This document shows positions 10,701-20,295 of a DNA stretch of 64,000 nucleotides, piece by piece. The first letter of the stretch is position 1. Every line of letters begins with the position of its first letter. The DNA comes from Penicillus capitatus (Eukaryota; Chlorophyta): contig OZ287698.1 of the NCBI GenBank assembly GCA_965649825.1, forward strand, positions 124,001 through 188,000, read 5' to 3'. The notes under the pieces are model-generated. The model saw only the letters and a program-made list of their open reading frames with translations, was not told the origin of the DNA and searched no databases. A program made the position numbers and the translations under genes.

Positions 10701-13313
10701 TCGGTCGTCGACGAAGACCCCATCGAAGTTCTCGGGATACAGCACTTCTTCTTGAGGATGCGAGCTCTCGAGGCGATCATAGAAGAGACAGACGAAGGCG
10801 ACATGGATGACATACTGAACGACGAACAAGCAGTCGCGCTCGCCGAGAGTGCTCGCCATCTGCTCGAGCGCACGATCTACGACGTTATAATGCGCGAAAT
10901 TGTGGTCAAGGAGTTCCAGCAGATGTCCGGCGTCTTGGAAGGATTCCCTCAAGTTCTCAGAAACACTATTGACGAAGTGAAGAAGATGCTGGCATCCGCG
11001 CATAAACTAACATGGAAAGAAATGGCCAAAATCACAGATGTCTCGAAGCTCGCAAGGCACTCAGTGAAGCATAGCAATGCATTGGTTCAATTCGTGTTAC
11101 AACGAGCAGAAGAATCCGATGGTTGTTGTGATCCAGAAGAATGCATCAGAAGGTTAAGTTTCATCGGAAAACAAGTACCTCAGCATGCCGGCAAGGTTTT
11201 GGTGATGCTGGCGAAGAAATGCGAGAAGGCAGACGCGTCCGTGCGTAAAGCAGTGATCAAAGCCATCGTCCATGTCATCTTGACAAGCCCGCAACACGCC
11301 GGCGAGATTCTGCCGACGCTCGTAGAGGAGTGCAGCGACGAAAATTGGAAAGTCCGTGAGACGGCGATTAAAGCTCTTGATAACGTCGCCGCAGCAGCTC
11401 CGCAGCACGCCGGCGAGATTCTGCCGACGCTCGTAGAGGAGTGCAGCGACGAAAATTGGAAAGTCCGTGAGACGGCGATTAAAGCTCTTGATAACGTCGC
11501 CGCAGCAGCTCCGCAGCACGCCGGCGAGTTTCTGACTACACTCGCAAAGGAGCACGGCGACACAGATTGGAAAGTGCGTCGGGCAGCGGTTGAAGCAATC
11601 GGCCGAGTAGTCGCCGCGGTGCCGTGGCGTGCCGGCGAGTTTCTGCTGACGCTCTCTAAAAAGCGCGGCGGTGAACGTCCGACCGTGCGTCGGGCGGCAA
11701 TCAAAGCTATTGAACACGTACTCGCGGCAGCCCCGCAGCACGCCGCCAAGTTTCTGCCGACGATTGCGAAGGAGTGTGGCGACGAACGCGCAGACGTGCG
11801 TGAGACGGCGATCAAAGCCATCGACCACGTCGTCGCAGCGTCCCCGCAGCACGCCGGCGAGTATCTACCAACGCTTGAGAAGGGATGCGTCGACGAACGC
11901 GCGGACGTGCGTGAGACGGCGATCAAAGCCATCGACCACGTCGTCGCAGCGTCCCCGCAGCACGCCGGCGAGTATCTACCAACGCTTGAGAAGGGATGCG
12001 TCGACGAACGCGCGAACGTAGGTGAAGCGGCGATTAAAGCCATCGGTCACGTCGTCGCAGCGTCCCCGCAACATGCCGGCGAGTATCTACCGACGCTCGC
12101 GACGGGGTTCGACGACAAACGCTTGACCGTTCGTCGAGCAGCGATTGAAAGCATCGTCCGTGTAGTCGTCGAGGCGCCACAGCACGCCTGCGAGTTTTTG
12201 CCGACGTTTGCAAAAGGGTGCGGCGACTTAGACTTCAAAGTGCGCCGGGCGGCAGTTGAAGCCATTGGTCGCGTTGTCATCGCGTCTCCACAGCACGTCG
12301 GCGAAGTTCTGCCGACGCTGGCGAAGTGGTGTGTCGACGAAGACTCGTACGTGCGTCGTAGAGCGATGGAGGCCATTGGAAGCGTCGTCGCGGCGGCGCC
12401 CCAGCACGCCGGCGAAGTTCTGCCGACGCTGGCGAAGGGGTGTGTCGACGAAGACTATGACGTGCGTTCTCGTGCGATGGAGGCCATTGGAAGCGTCGTC
12501 GCGGCGGCGCCCCAGCACGCCGGCGAAGTTCTGCCGAGGCTGGCGAAGGGGTGTGTCGACGAAGACTATGACGTGCCTTCTCGTGCGATGGAGGCCGTCG
12601 GCAAAGTGGTCGCGGCGGCGCCCCAGCACGCCGGCGAAGTTCTGCCGACGCTGGCGAAGGGGTGTGTCTTCGAAGACTCGGACATGCGTCGTAGAGCGAT
12701 GGAGGCCATTGGAAGCGTCGTCGCGGCGGCGCCCCAGCACGCCGGCGAAGTTCTGCCGACGCTGGCGAAAGGGTGTGTCGACGAAAACTCGTACGTGCGT
12801 CGTAGAGCGATGGAGGCCATTGGAAGCGTCGTCGCGGCGGCGCCCCAGCACGCCGGCGAAGTTCTGCCGACGCTGGCGAAAGGGTGTGTCGACGAAAACT
12901 CGTACGTGCGTCGTAGAGCGATGGAGGCCGTCGGCAAAGTGGTCGCGGCGGCGCCCCACCACGCCGGCGAAGTTCTGCCGACGCTGGCGAAGGGGTGTGT
13001 CTTCGAAGACTCGGACGTGCGTTGTAGTGCGATGAATGCATTAAATAGCATGAACCCAGAGAAGATTGTCGTTTCGGCAATGTCAATTCTCCCTAAGCAT
13101 AGAGTCGGCATTTATTTTTACTTTGTGCGTTACCCGTTTACCTTGGATTCTCCTACAAAGCAGAAAACAGTTCCCTTAGTCTTGCATGCGACTTCTTCCC
13201 AGAAAATCGGAAAGTGGAGTAAGGACAATGTTGACCTCGTTGTTTCTCTCTTGAGACGAGAGTTTGATGAGAAGTTTCCCGGATTGTTAGAACATCTTGA
13301 TAGAAAGGAGTAG
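7788..13313 (+). CDS. NACHT-HEAT STAND NTPase, copy 1
   Basis: Two exons, 7788-9299 and 9351-13313, give about 1,824 residues. Residues 1-504 are an unrecognised, mostly helical domain. A NACHT NTPase follows: Walker A G-N-P-G-S-G-K-T (about 603-610), Walker B-like L-M-V-D-G-L-D-E-A, and an arginine-type sensor in L-L-L-S-R-P-Y. A linker with a second helical region leads to 17 HEAT-like repeats of exactly 37 residues (about 1114-1740). The unique C-terminus of about 80 residues ends at a stop 14 bp before a LINE. STAND NTPases of this layout act as ligand-gated oligomerising switches in immunity and incompatibility. Applying that role here is inference. The second copy is about 95% identical in the N-terminal and NACHT parts and identical at the 3' end. 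Confidence 0.82.
9300..9350 (+). other. 51-nt intron removing in-frame stops (NACHT gene 1)
   Basis: The interval starts GTATTG after ACG and ends CTCTAG before GTGACT, phase 0. It contains TGA and TAG in the reading frame, which would otherwise split the gene. The second gene has the same 51-nt interval (41,041-41,091) with only the TAG. Length is a multiple of three, so retention would give a truncated N-terminal protein of about 510 residues. Confidence 0.72.
11178..13060 (+). repeat. 17 tandem 111-bp HEAT-coding repeats, copy 1
   Basis: Period is exactly 111 bp from 11,178 to 12,954 with a partial final unit. Early units (1-10) differ at many sites. Units 11-17 are almost identical in DNA and vary only at a few codons: T or R after L-P, G or W before C, D or F after C-V, D/N, S/Y, Y/D, R/P, and I-G-S or V-G-K. 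Units 2 and 3 are identical to each other, as are much of 6 and 7, which points to recent unit duplication. Confidence 0.9.
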
Positions 13314-13464
13314 CTCAGAAGCAGACTTCATTCTGTACTTTTTTTTTGATTGTGGGCTTTTACAACTCCTTTTTGAGAAGATCAGGAGTGCGTCTGTACA
13401 TTGAGTGAAAACCAAGAATCCATGTATCCCATGTGTCTTCCTTAAGGATGCCAGGCAGCCTGGT

Positions 13465-15229
13465 TTAGGAGTTGCACCAAATTCTTCCTTCTTGTCTCCA
13501 CTTGGCACTGATGTCTTCTACGAACTCCGACATCTCTTTCGGAAACTGGAAGATGCACGCAGTTGAGAGCGTTCCCGGGATCTGTCGCTGGAGCTTCCTT
13601 CGTGCTTCATGAAACAAAGGGCATTCCAGCAAGAGGTGATCTCTGTCTTCTAGAGCCGCTCCACATGAGCATTCCGGGGATTCGGCCAGGGCTCCAAATC
13701 TGAATAGGTATTGTTTCGAAGGGAAATGGTTTGCTGCGAACTGCGAGAGTCTGGAAGCCTGGGGTCTCTCTAGGTATTTCCCAGGGAAGTGCCCTCGTCG
13801 GAAATTCGTCAGGTGCGCCGTTAGATGGAAGCTGGTGTTTCGCTGTTTAATGTCCTTTGCTGCCTCCTGATTCAAAAATTGCGCGATCCGGTGCTTGATC
13901 CATGATCTGTCCGGCGGGATTCCCTTTGGACCGCCACTGCAGTCTTCTGTGATAGTGTTTGACCGTCTCCACTCTGACAGGGCATAGGATAAACCGGGTT
14001 TCCATTTCTGAGTTGCCCAGTAGGTCGAATGGCCATCCATGGCCCAGTCAAGGAGTTCCTGTTGTATCTGGATGCCGGTTTCGGAGACGTTGGTCCAACT
14101 TAGAGCTGCTTTCTGGATTCGGTTCGAGTCGACAATTACGACCAGGCTTTGTCTTCGAATCGGTGCTGTCGAGGTCAACCGCTCTTTTAGGGTGCATAGG
14201 CCCTTGTACAGACCCACAAGTGTGGAGATCTCCTCCGACGCCCAGTCAGGATCCCACCAGCTTTCCCCCTGTCGGTTGTCTCCTTGAAAGAGTCCCCAGC
14301 TGGTGCCGAGGCGGTGACGGACTCTATCTTGTTGTGTCGAGACAGACAGTATCCAGTCTGGGCGTTCAGAGGCCGGTATTGAAGCTGGGCCTGAGAGGAG
14401 TTCCAATTGGGAAGGCGATATCGGAGACCACGGATGGATCCGTTGAGGTGGAATTTCCAGAGGCCTTCGAGGAGTAGCTCTCTGCCAGCGGGACCACGCA
14501 ATTCTGCGGTAACATTGACCAGCTGACCGTTCAATTCTGGCTTGCAGAGACATCGGGGTAGCCGGCTTTCTGTGTCTTCTCCTGGCATCAAAGTACAGCG
14601 CTTGTTGCACAATTTGTTGGGTGGGCGGGCGGACCCCTGCTAGCGAGTAGGCTGAGGGGTATGAGGTGGTCCTGAATGTTCCCGCTAGGAGCAAACATGC
14701 CTGTCTCATGACTTTCTCCAGATGACCCGCTGTCCGTTCATTGTAAGCTGCTCTTTGCCACACTTCTGCTCCGAAATATGCAGCTGGTTCAATAACCCTG
14801 CTGACCAGCTTCTCAACGGCTTCAGGTAACATGCCCCAGGTCGGGCCTGTCAATCGTCGAATCCAGTCCAGGCGCGTGCGGACTTTCCCAGCTGCGCTGG
14901 CCACTTGCGTGTTCGAAGAGGTCGTCTCATCCAGCCATACTCCAAGGTACAGGATGGCGGATTTCTTGTTGAGTTGCTGCCCACGCAGGAATACAGGGAG
15001 AGAGTCAGTCCGTCTTCTTCTTTTCACGAATCGGATCTGAAAGCATTTCTCTGGGGCGAAGATCAGACCTCTGTCTTGGGCCCAGAAGTTCATGCGGTCT
15101 AGGGTCTCCTGAAGCATTATTTGCGCTGATCTTTCAGTCGGAGCTGTGCTCAAAACCAGAATATCATCAGCATAAGCTTGAATGTGCAGGGCCTCTGTGT
15201 CTTGAGCCAATTCCAGAATCGGATCCATG
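13465..15229 (-). CDS. LINE ORF2, C-terminal part (RT catalytic half to zinc knuckle), copy 1
   Basis: The open frame of about 587 codons begins just after the inserted block. It carries the RT catalytic Y-A-D-D motif within about 25 residues of its start, then thumb and connector. An RNase H-like region with a V-D-S motif follows, and a C-terminal C-x-C-x7-H-x4-C zinc knuckle of the kind that closes many LINE ORF2 proteins. The matching N-terminal half is at 16,404-17,283. No start codon is needed here; it is the continuation of ORF2. Confidence 0.8.
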
Positions 15230-15234
15230 CCTAT

Positions 15235-16398
15235 TGTTGGCAGTCGGCGCGGCCTGGAGGTGGTCGACGGATGCCCCGCGGCGTTCTGCGCGTAGATACG
15301 AGACGCGCAAGACCAGAACCAATTGATTAATATTCATTGTCCTGTTCACAAATCTATGCTCATCCACAGTTACTATCCACATGCTTCCCTGCGCACTCCG
15401 ATCGGTAACTCTAATCGGCCAGCCAAACCACTGGAAAGCATGTCTTGTTCCGTCGCTTGGATACCAGTGACAAGGAAGAATCTGATTATCACGATCCTCG
15501 TCTGCAGATGTGCAGATTCCAGCGCATCTTCTCCCGTGTCCACGGTTCGCCGACGCTTTTGCATGGTTGTCGGTCTTCAGTTCGACGATGGATGGCGCAT
15601 TTTTCGCCAGACGGAGCAATCACCTCGCGCGGTACGTCATCCTCTGTCACCGCATGGTGTGTCCGTTCAGGCGTCCCATCGTCGGCCCCTTGGCTGGAGT
15701 TCCCCTGGCATGTCCGCGACGACACGTCAGCGCCACGCGACCTCCACTGCGCATCCACGACTGCGCATGGAGTCGCCAGACTGCGACACCTCAGCCAGGC
15801 CGACGCGACCCCGCAAGACAGCACTACCGGCTGATGCGACCCGCGACANNNNNNNNNNNNNNNNNNNNNNNNNNNNNNNNNNNNNNNNNNNNNNNNNNNN
15901 NNNNNNNNNNNNNNNNNNNNNNNNNNNNNNNNNNNNNNNNNNNNNNNNCCAACACAGCCCGTGCCGTCATTTATGCACAGGGGGGAACAAAGAGCGACGC
16001 TTCAGCAATACAATCTTCGTCTTCGGCAAACTCCAGAGGACAACAAATGTAATCGACAGTGTTTTTTCAACCCTCGGCAGTTATCCGTCGCCTCCAGGAC
16101 TCCGACTGAGAGCTTCGTCTTGACGAGCATTGCGTTCAGCGGAAGCATTAGGAGCACCTCGCGCTCCGAAACCATCTGTTGGCAGTCTGGCGACTCCATG
16201 CGCAGTCGTGGATGCGCAGTGGAGGTCGCGTGGCGCTGACGTGTCGTCGCGGACATGCCAGGGGAACTCCAGCCAAGGGGCCGACGATGGGACGCCTGAA
16301 CGGACACACCATGCGGTGACAGAGGATGACGTACCGCGCGAGGTGATTGCTCCGTCTGGCGAAAAATGCGCCATCCATCGTCGAACTGAAGACCGACA
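15235..16398 (+). mobile_element. Inserted block inside LINE RT domain, copy 1
   Basis: The RT frame is interrupted between S-P-L-L-F-I-I-G and M-D-P-I. The interruption is bounded by a 5-bp repeat, CCTAT (15,230-15,234 and 16,399-16,403). Inside is a perfect 216-bp inverted repeat (15,569-15,784 against 16,182-16,397) around the assembly gap. Removing the block and one CCTAT restores the RT reading frame. On the minus strand the edges also read GT...AG, so an intron cannot be excluded. Confidence 0.6.
15849..15948. other. Assembly gap (100 N)
   Basis: One hundred Ns lie between the arms of the 216-bp inverted repeat. The round length suggests a placeholder of unknown true size. Open frames drawn through it are not meaningful. 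Confidence 0.98.
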
Positions 16399-16403
16399 CC
16401 TAT

Positions 16404-17283
16404 GATGAAAAGCAGTGGGGATAAAGGGCTTCCCTGCGGCGTTCCGATAGACGGGGCGTGTGAGAAGCTTCCCCTGTCGAGATCCAGCTTGGCTTCCCTG
16501 TTGCTGAGAAAAGCTTGTATCCATCGCATAAGGTATGGGGGTGTGTCAAGACGTTCCAGAGCATCCAGTATCGCCGAGGGTCGGATGCTATCAAAGGCCC
16601 CTTTGATATCTAAGGTAACCCCATATACTGCACAGCCTTTCCTTGTGTGTCTTTCGATAAAGTCCGTAGATTCCACCAGAGCGTCCACTACCCCTCTCCC
16701 CACTCTGAAACCGAATTGTCTACACGAGAGGCCATTCTTTGACTCGAGAAACTGCGTCAGTCGCTGCGCGACAATCTGATGCACACATTTTGCAATCGAG
16801 CCAATGAGGCTGATTGGACGTAGAAGTGCTAGTTCCTTGCGAGGGTTTGCTTTCTTCGGGATGCAGATGATCTCCGATTGTTGCCAAGTCCGAGGAAGAA
16901 AGCCCAGTTGAAGCGATCTGGTGGCAATGGCCGCGAAAACCTCTGGGGATTTCCGGAAGGCGCGCGAGATAAGGGCCTTAGGAAGACCATCAGGGCCAGG
17001 GGCGGCAAATGGCCGTCCGCCCTCGAAGGCTCTTCTGGCTTCAGCAACCGACACGTGTGGAGGAGGCCTTGTCACAACGTATGTTCTCTGCGCTTCTGTC
17101 TCAGGGCTGGACGGGAAGAACTTCTGGAAGAGTAGTTTACTGATCTCGGACGGGTCTTCCACCAGTTCTCCGTTCCCGATTGTTAGGAAGGCAATCTTCT
17201 CTACTCCGGTCGGCTTCGTTAGTCTTTTGTACGTTGACCAGAGGTCTCTGGTTGTGTTACTGCTGTCCGCCAGAAAGTCCCTC
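16404..17283 (-). CDS. LINE ORF2, N-terminal RT part, copy 1
   Basis: It encodes the fingers and palm of a LINE reverse transcriptase. The A-P-G-P-D-G-L-P motif, the R-P-I-S-L-I block, L-D-I-K-G-A-F-D (first catalytic Asp) and G-T-P-Q-G-S-P-L-S-P are in the expected order. Upstream of an in-frame stop near 17,284 the same frame continues with W-W-N-E-D-V, typical of the linker after the endonuclease, to the truncation at 17,474. No endonuclease domain is present. Confidence 0.82.
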
Positions 17284-17488
17284 TAGGCTTCCCGCTTTCG
17301 TCCTCGGATGACAGACTGAAGATGTGACTTTGCCGCGGTAATCTCTGCCAGAAGGCAGTCCGGTAGCCAGCCATGTGTTCCTCTGTGTCTTTCTCCTTTC
17401 CTCTTGGCCTTCATTAATGTCGAATGAACCCGGGCAACATCCTCATTCCACCAGTGCTTCCTTTGTGAGGAGGGTTCATTCTGTACTT

Positions 17489-18343
17489 CGCGGACATCAA
17501 GTTGTGGATATAATTAACATTCTTTCTCCATGATCTGTTCGTTCAAAATCTTAGCCAACGTAGCATCGCATAACTTTATTTTCTTGATGCGCGTTTGTCG
17601 AACAACCTTGAATCATTTGTCGTTGTTGTGTGTTCCATGAATTCAAGCCGAAGCAGACGGTTTGTTTTGTGTGTTGTCTCGCGGGGTTGCTGTGCTGGAA
17701 CAAACTGGACAGTTTAAAGAAGCGTTTGTTTGTGTCTGCAACAAAGGTACTTCTAAAATGCGTAGGATTCCATGTGGAAATATATATTGCTAAGTATTAA
17801 GGTAAAACCGATCTGGGCTCATACATATTCTTGGTGTCGTTATTCACACTCAGTCTATCGGTCAAAAGCAAAACCACGACGAGAAAAGAACTTCCATCAG
17901 ACTGTCCTCGCGTTGCTGTTCATCGTTCACTCATTCCCATGTAAGCATGGTGCTAAGGCTACTTGCTCAGGTATATCCATTAGATCATCGTACACGTCTT
18001 GCAATCACGAACTGGATCTTGATGGAATACCGTGTTCCTCTCTTGGTCATAGAATTTGCACTGTGGCTGGCCTGCGAGAGGTAGTCGCGACCCGTCTTTT
18101 CACGATTTCTATCGCTGTCACAGGGCCATTGTCGACCTCGACTTGGCCATAGCTGAGAATCATATGTAATTGCCCCGAGTCGTGTTCGTTGAAAAGTTCC
18201 TTTTTTGCCTCAGAGCAGTCCTGAAGAGAAAGGGCGTTCTGGCACTAAGTGTCGAAAGACCATTTGTTGCCTTTCCTTTCGAAGCAATGCATCATTTTTA
18301 TCCCAGTTTACATAGCGAACTGCGTGGCATGAAGTCATGCCGT
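17489..18343 (+). repeat. NACHT 3'-flank block, copy A
   Basis: Non-coding DNA found three times: here, at 34,794-35,655 and at 48,195-49,083, always following a NACHT-HEAT 3' end. Its second half resembles the flank of the degenerate CWR copy at 4.6-4.9 kb. In copies B and C it runs straight into an IFT57 fragment. In this copy it is broken by the gag-only LTR element. No gene seen. Confidence 0.65.
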
Positions 18344-18589
18344 TGTCGCCAAGATCTGGCTTGGCGATGTGACTGCCTCGTTTCTGAGGAGTTCACCGCT
18401 TGAGGGGACGCAGGTTGACTCACCTGAGGCGCTATCCTCTGGTTCTGGCGCGAGGGTGACTCACCTGCTTCGGCATGTCACGTCGCCACTGGAGTATTTA
18501 ATGAACAATTCGCACCATGTTTTGCCCTTGCTCTGTAAACGTGAGAAGTCTTCCGCTGTTGTATCTTTCGTCCGACCCGACCGGCGACA
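18344..18589 (+). repeat. 5' LTR of gag-only element
   Basis: 246 bp, TG...CA ends, followed two bases later by the primer-binding site. Matches 19,801-20,046. Confidence 0.88.
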
Positions 18590-18841
18590 AGTGGTTTCGG
18601 AGCGTCGGTGACGTTCCTTTGGTTGGAGCTCCGTCTGCGTGACGTTGCGCATTCGCTCTGTGCGTTGCGCCCTCCTTGGTGGAGGTTGAGTCCTGCCTAG
18701 ACGAGGTCTAGACACGAGGAAGCTTCAAGGGACGACGGTCTAAGGATGAGTCGAACACGAAGAGAATGGGGAGCGGAGTAGGGTCACTTAAAGGAGGGGT
18801 CTTTCTATGCCACCGCTATTGGGCCGAGTTTACTCAGAGAA

Positions 18842-19738
18842 TTGGAGGAGGACGCGGGTCTGTACCCTGATGCCTTTTGGTTTGCCAAGGTGTGGATACG
18901 GCCGGAAATCGTCGGTTCTTGGCACGGGGCGGATAAGTTTCTGATCGGTGAAAGAGACTTGAAAGCGTTTGTGAGGTACGTCTGTCCGAGACTCCAAGAG
19001 CGGCGAAGACTGCGCGAGGAGAATGAACGGTTAAGACGAGAGCTCCAAGATGAACGGCGACGAGCCAATGAAGCCGAAGAGGAAGCTAGGGTAGCCAACG
19101 AGGAATTAAACGGTTGGATGACCGGAAACAAGCGTCTGCTCGAGCACAACAGGAAGCTACAACAAGACATTTCTGAGGCAAAACAAGGGCATCATCGAGG
19201 CACAAAGGCTGCAAACGAGGCACGGGGGGAGGCCTCTTCTATACAACAGAAGCTTAGAAAGACAGAGACCGCCTTCACAGAGGCGAAAAGAAAGTTCATT
19301 TCGGCACCTGATTTGGTGCCATGCCTACAGTCGTTGGGGGCCGAGGTGAAGACGCTACAAACGAATGTAAAGACGGCAGCTGAGGCGATGACGACTAGAC
19401 CAGTGGAAGGGCGGCGAAGTTCGAAAACGCTGCAGCAAATGAAGCGGGTGCTACACGACATCGGACGGTACCCGCAACGGCGCCGAAGAGCGAAAGCGAC
19501 CGACGCGGCAGATGATGGCGGAGGTGCCATCAAGCGCGGTCGTTTGTGCTACATGTGCCGATGCAAGGGGCATCTGGCCAAGGATTGTCCGCAAGCGCGG
19601 ACTGATACGGTTGCGTCAGCGGATCCGACGACATCGGATACGCATCAGAGAGCGGAGGGGTCGCAGGAAGCAAATGCAGAATCAGGATGGAGCATTTTCT
19701 CAGTTTTCAGACGAACGTTCACCTCGGGAATCGACTGA
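18842..19738 (+). CDS. Gag-like protein of non-autonomous LTR element
   Basis: The open frame gives about 298 residues: a short N-terminal domain, a long Arg/Glu-rich coiled coil (about residues 45-135), a basic stretch, and one CCHC zinc knuckle C-Y-M-C-R-C-K-G-H-L-A-K-D-C (about 236-249), the nucleocapsid signature. There is no protease, RT or integrase before the 3' LTR. No ATG opens this frame; the nearest, at 18,807, is in another frame. The start is therefore lost, spliced or reached by frameshift. It probably depends on an autonomous partner for replication. Confidence 0.75.
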   Translation: MEEDAGLYPDAFWFAKVWIRPEIVGSWHGADKFLIGERDLKAFVRYVCPRLQERRRLREENERLRRELQDERRRANEAEEEARVANEELNGWMTGNKRLLEHNRKLQQDISEAKQGHHRGTKAANEARGEASSIQQKLRKTETAFTEAKRKFISAPDLVPCLQSLGAEVKTLQTNVKTAAEAMTTRPVEGRRSSKTLQQMKRVLHDIGRYPQRRRRAKATDAADDGGGAIKRGRLCYMCRCKGHLAKDCPQARTDTVASADPTTSDTHQRAEGSQEANAESGWSIFSVFRRTFTSGID

Positions 19739-19800
19739 TTTAATTGTGTTGTTTTGCGGGGTCTTTTTTGCTGTTTTTCGGAGTTTGGCGGGAAGCGTGG

Positions 19801-20046
19801 TGTCGCCAAGATCTGGCTTGGCGATGTGACTGCCTCGTTTCTGAGGAGTTCACCGCTTGAGGGGACGCAGGTTGACTCACCTGAGGCGCTATCCTCTGGT
19901 TCTGGCGCGAGGGTGACTCACCTGCTTCGGCATGTCACGTCGCCACTGGAGTATTTAATGAACAATTCGCACCATGTTTTGCCCTTGCTCTGTAAACGTG
20001 AGAAGTCTTCCGCTGTTGTATCTTTCGTCCGACCCGACCGGCGACA
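19801..20046 (+). repeat. 3' LTR of gag-only element
   Basis: 246 bp matching 18,344-18,589. The target duplication GCCGT follows directly. No difference was seen between the LTRs, so the insertion is young. Confidence 0.88.
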
Positions 20047-20134
20047 GCCGTCTGTACCACAATGTCGTTGAACAGCTTTAACCGTTTGCCGAGGGACAAG
20101 TCCCAGCTAGACCCCATTCTTTTCTGTTCTCCCT

Positions 20135-20204
20135 CGAAGTCAATGACCTCACCGGATCGCGAGAGAATGTCCGACGTGTCTCTGAAAAGACACTTATTAT
20201 ATAG
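20135..20204 (+). promoter_or_regulatory. CWR promoter module upstream of CWR4
   Basis: Same order as at 5,022: a decayed palindrome (20,135-20,151), inverted repeat GTGTCT/AGACAC (20,176-20,181 and 20,188-20,193) and TATATAG (20,198-20,204). The CWR4 ATG is about 92 bp further on. The LTR element lies just upstream and leaves this module intact. Confidence 0.52.
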
Positions 20205-20295
20205 TTGCTGAGTCGGTGCGTTTGGCACCGACGACGATCGTACGAACGAGCTGCTTGATACGCGGCACCCGTGTTTCAGCAACGCGGTGAAGGCA

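Larger units (their letters stand above)
13341..17474 (-). mobile_element. 5'-truncated non-LTR retrotransposon (LINE), copy 1
   Basis: Flanked by a 14-bp target-site duplication, TTCATTCTGTACTT, at 13,327-13,340 and 17,475-17,488. The minus-strand element ends in an A-run (T-run on plus). Only the second ORF remains, beginning in the region between endonuclease and RT and carrying a stop near 17,284, so it is dead on arrival. The unoccupied target is visible at 34,780-34,793, after the truncated NACHT-HEAT copy. It lies 14 bp after the NACHT stop codon. Confidence 0.88.
12300..17829 (+). repeat. Segmental duplication A (matches 43,705-48,535)
   Basis: From within the eleventh HEAT unit, through the gene end, the LINE and its flank, the sequence is base-for-base the same as the second locus as far as I can read. 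The exception is the inserted block inside the LINE. At 17,829/48,535 the match drops abruptly to roughly 85-90%. The 5' limit is hidden in the repeats. Confidence 0.8.
18344..20046 (+). mobile_element. Non-autonomous gag-only LTR retrotransposon (TR-GAG type)
   Basis: Two identical-looking 246-bp LTRs (18,344-18,589 and 19,801-20,046), each TGTCGCC...GGCGACA, bound one gag-like frame and no pol. A 5-bp target duplication GCCGT flanks it (18,339-18,343 and 20,047-20,051). A primer-binding site TGGTTTCGGAGC at 18,592-18,603 matches that of the gypsy element at 50-55 kb. The purine-rich stretch ending GGGAAGCGTGG abuts the 3' LTR. It inserted about 250 bp upstream of CWR4. Confidence 0.88.

Noticed and set aside
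15323-16123. 266-codon frame running across the N gap
   Set aside because: It reads through 100 Ns and inverted-repeat DNA; not a real gene.
18842-19738. A cellular coiled-coil zinc-knuckle gene
   Set aside because: It lies between perfect LTRs with a target duplication and primer-binding site, so it is element gag.
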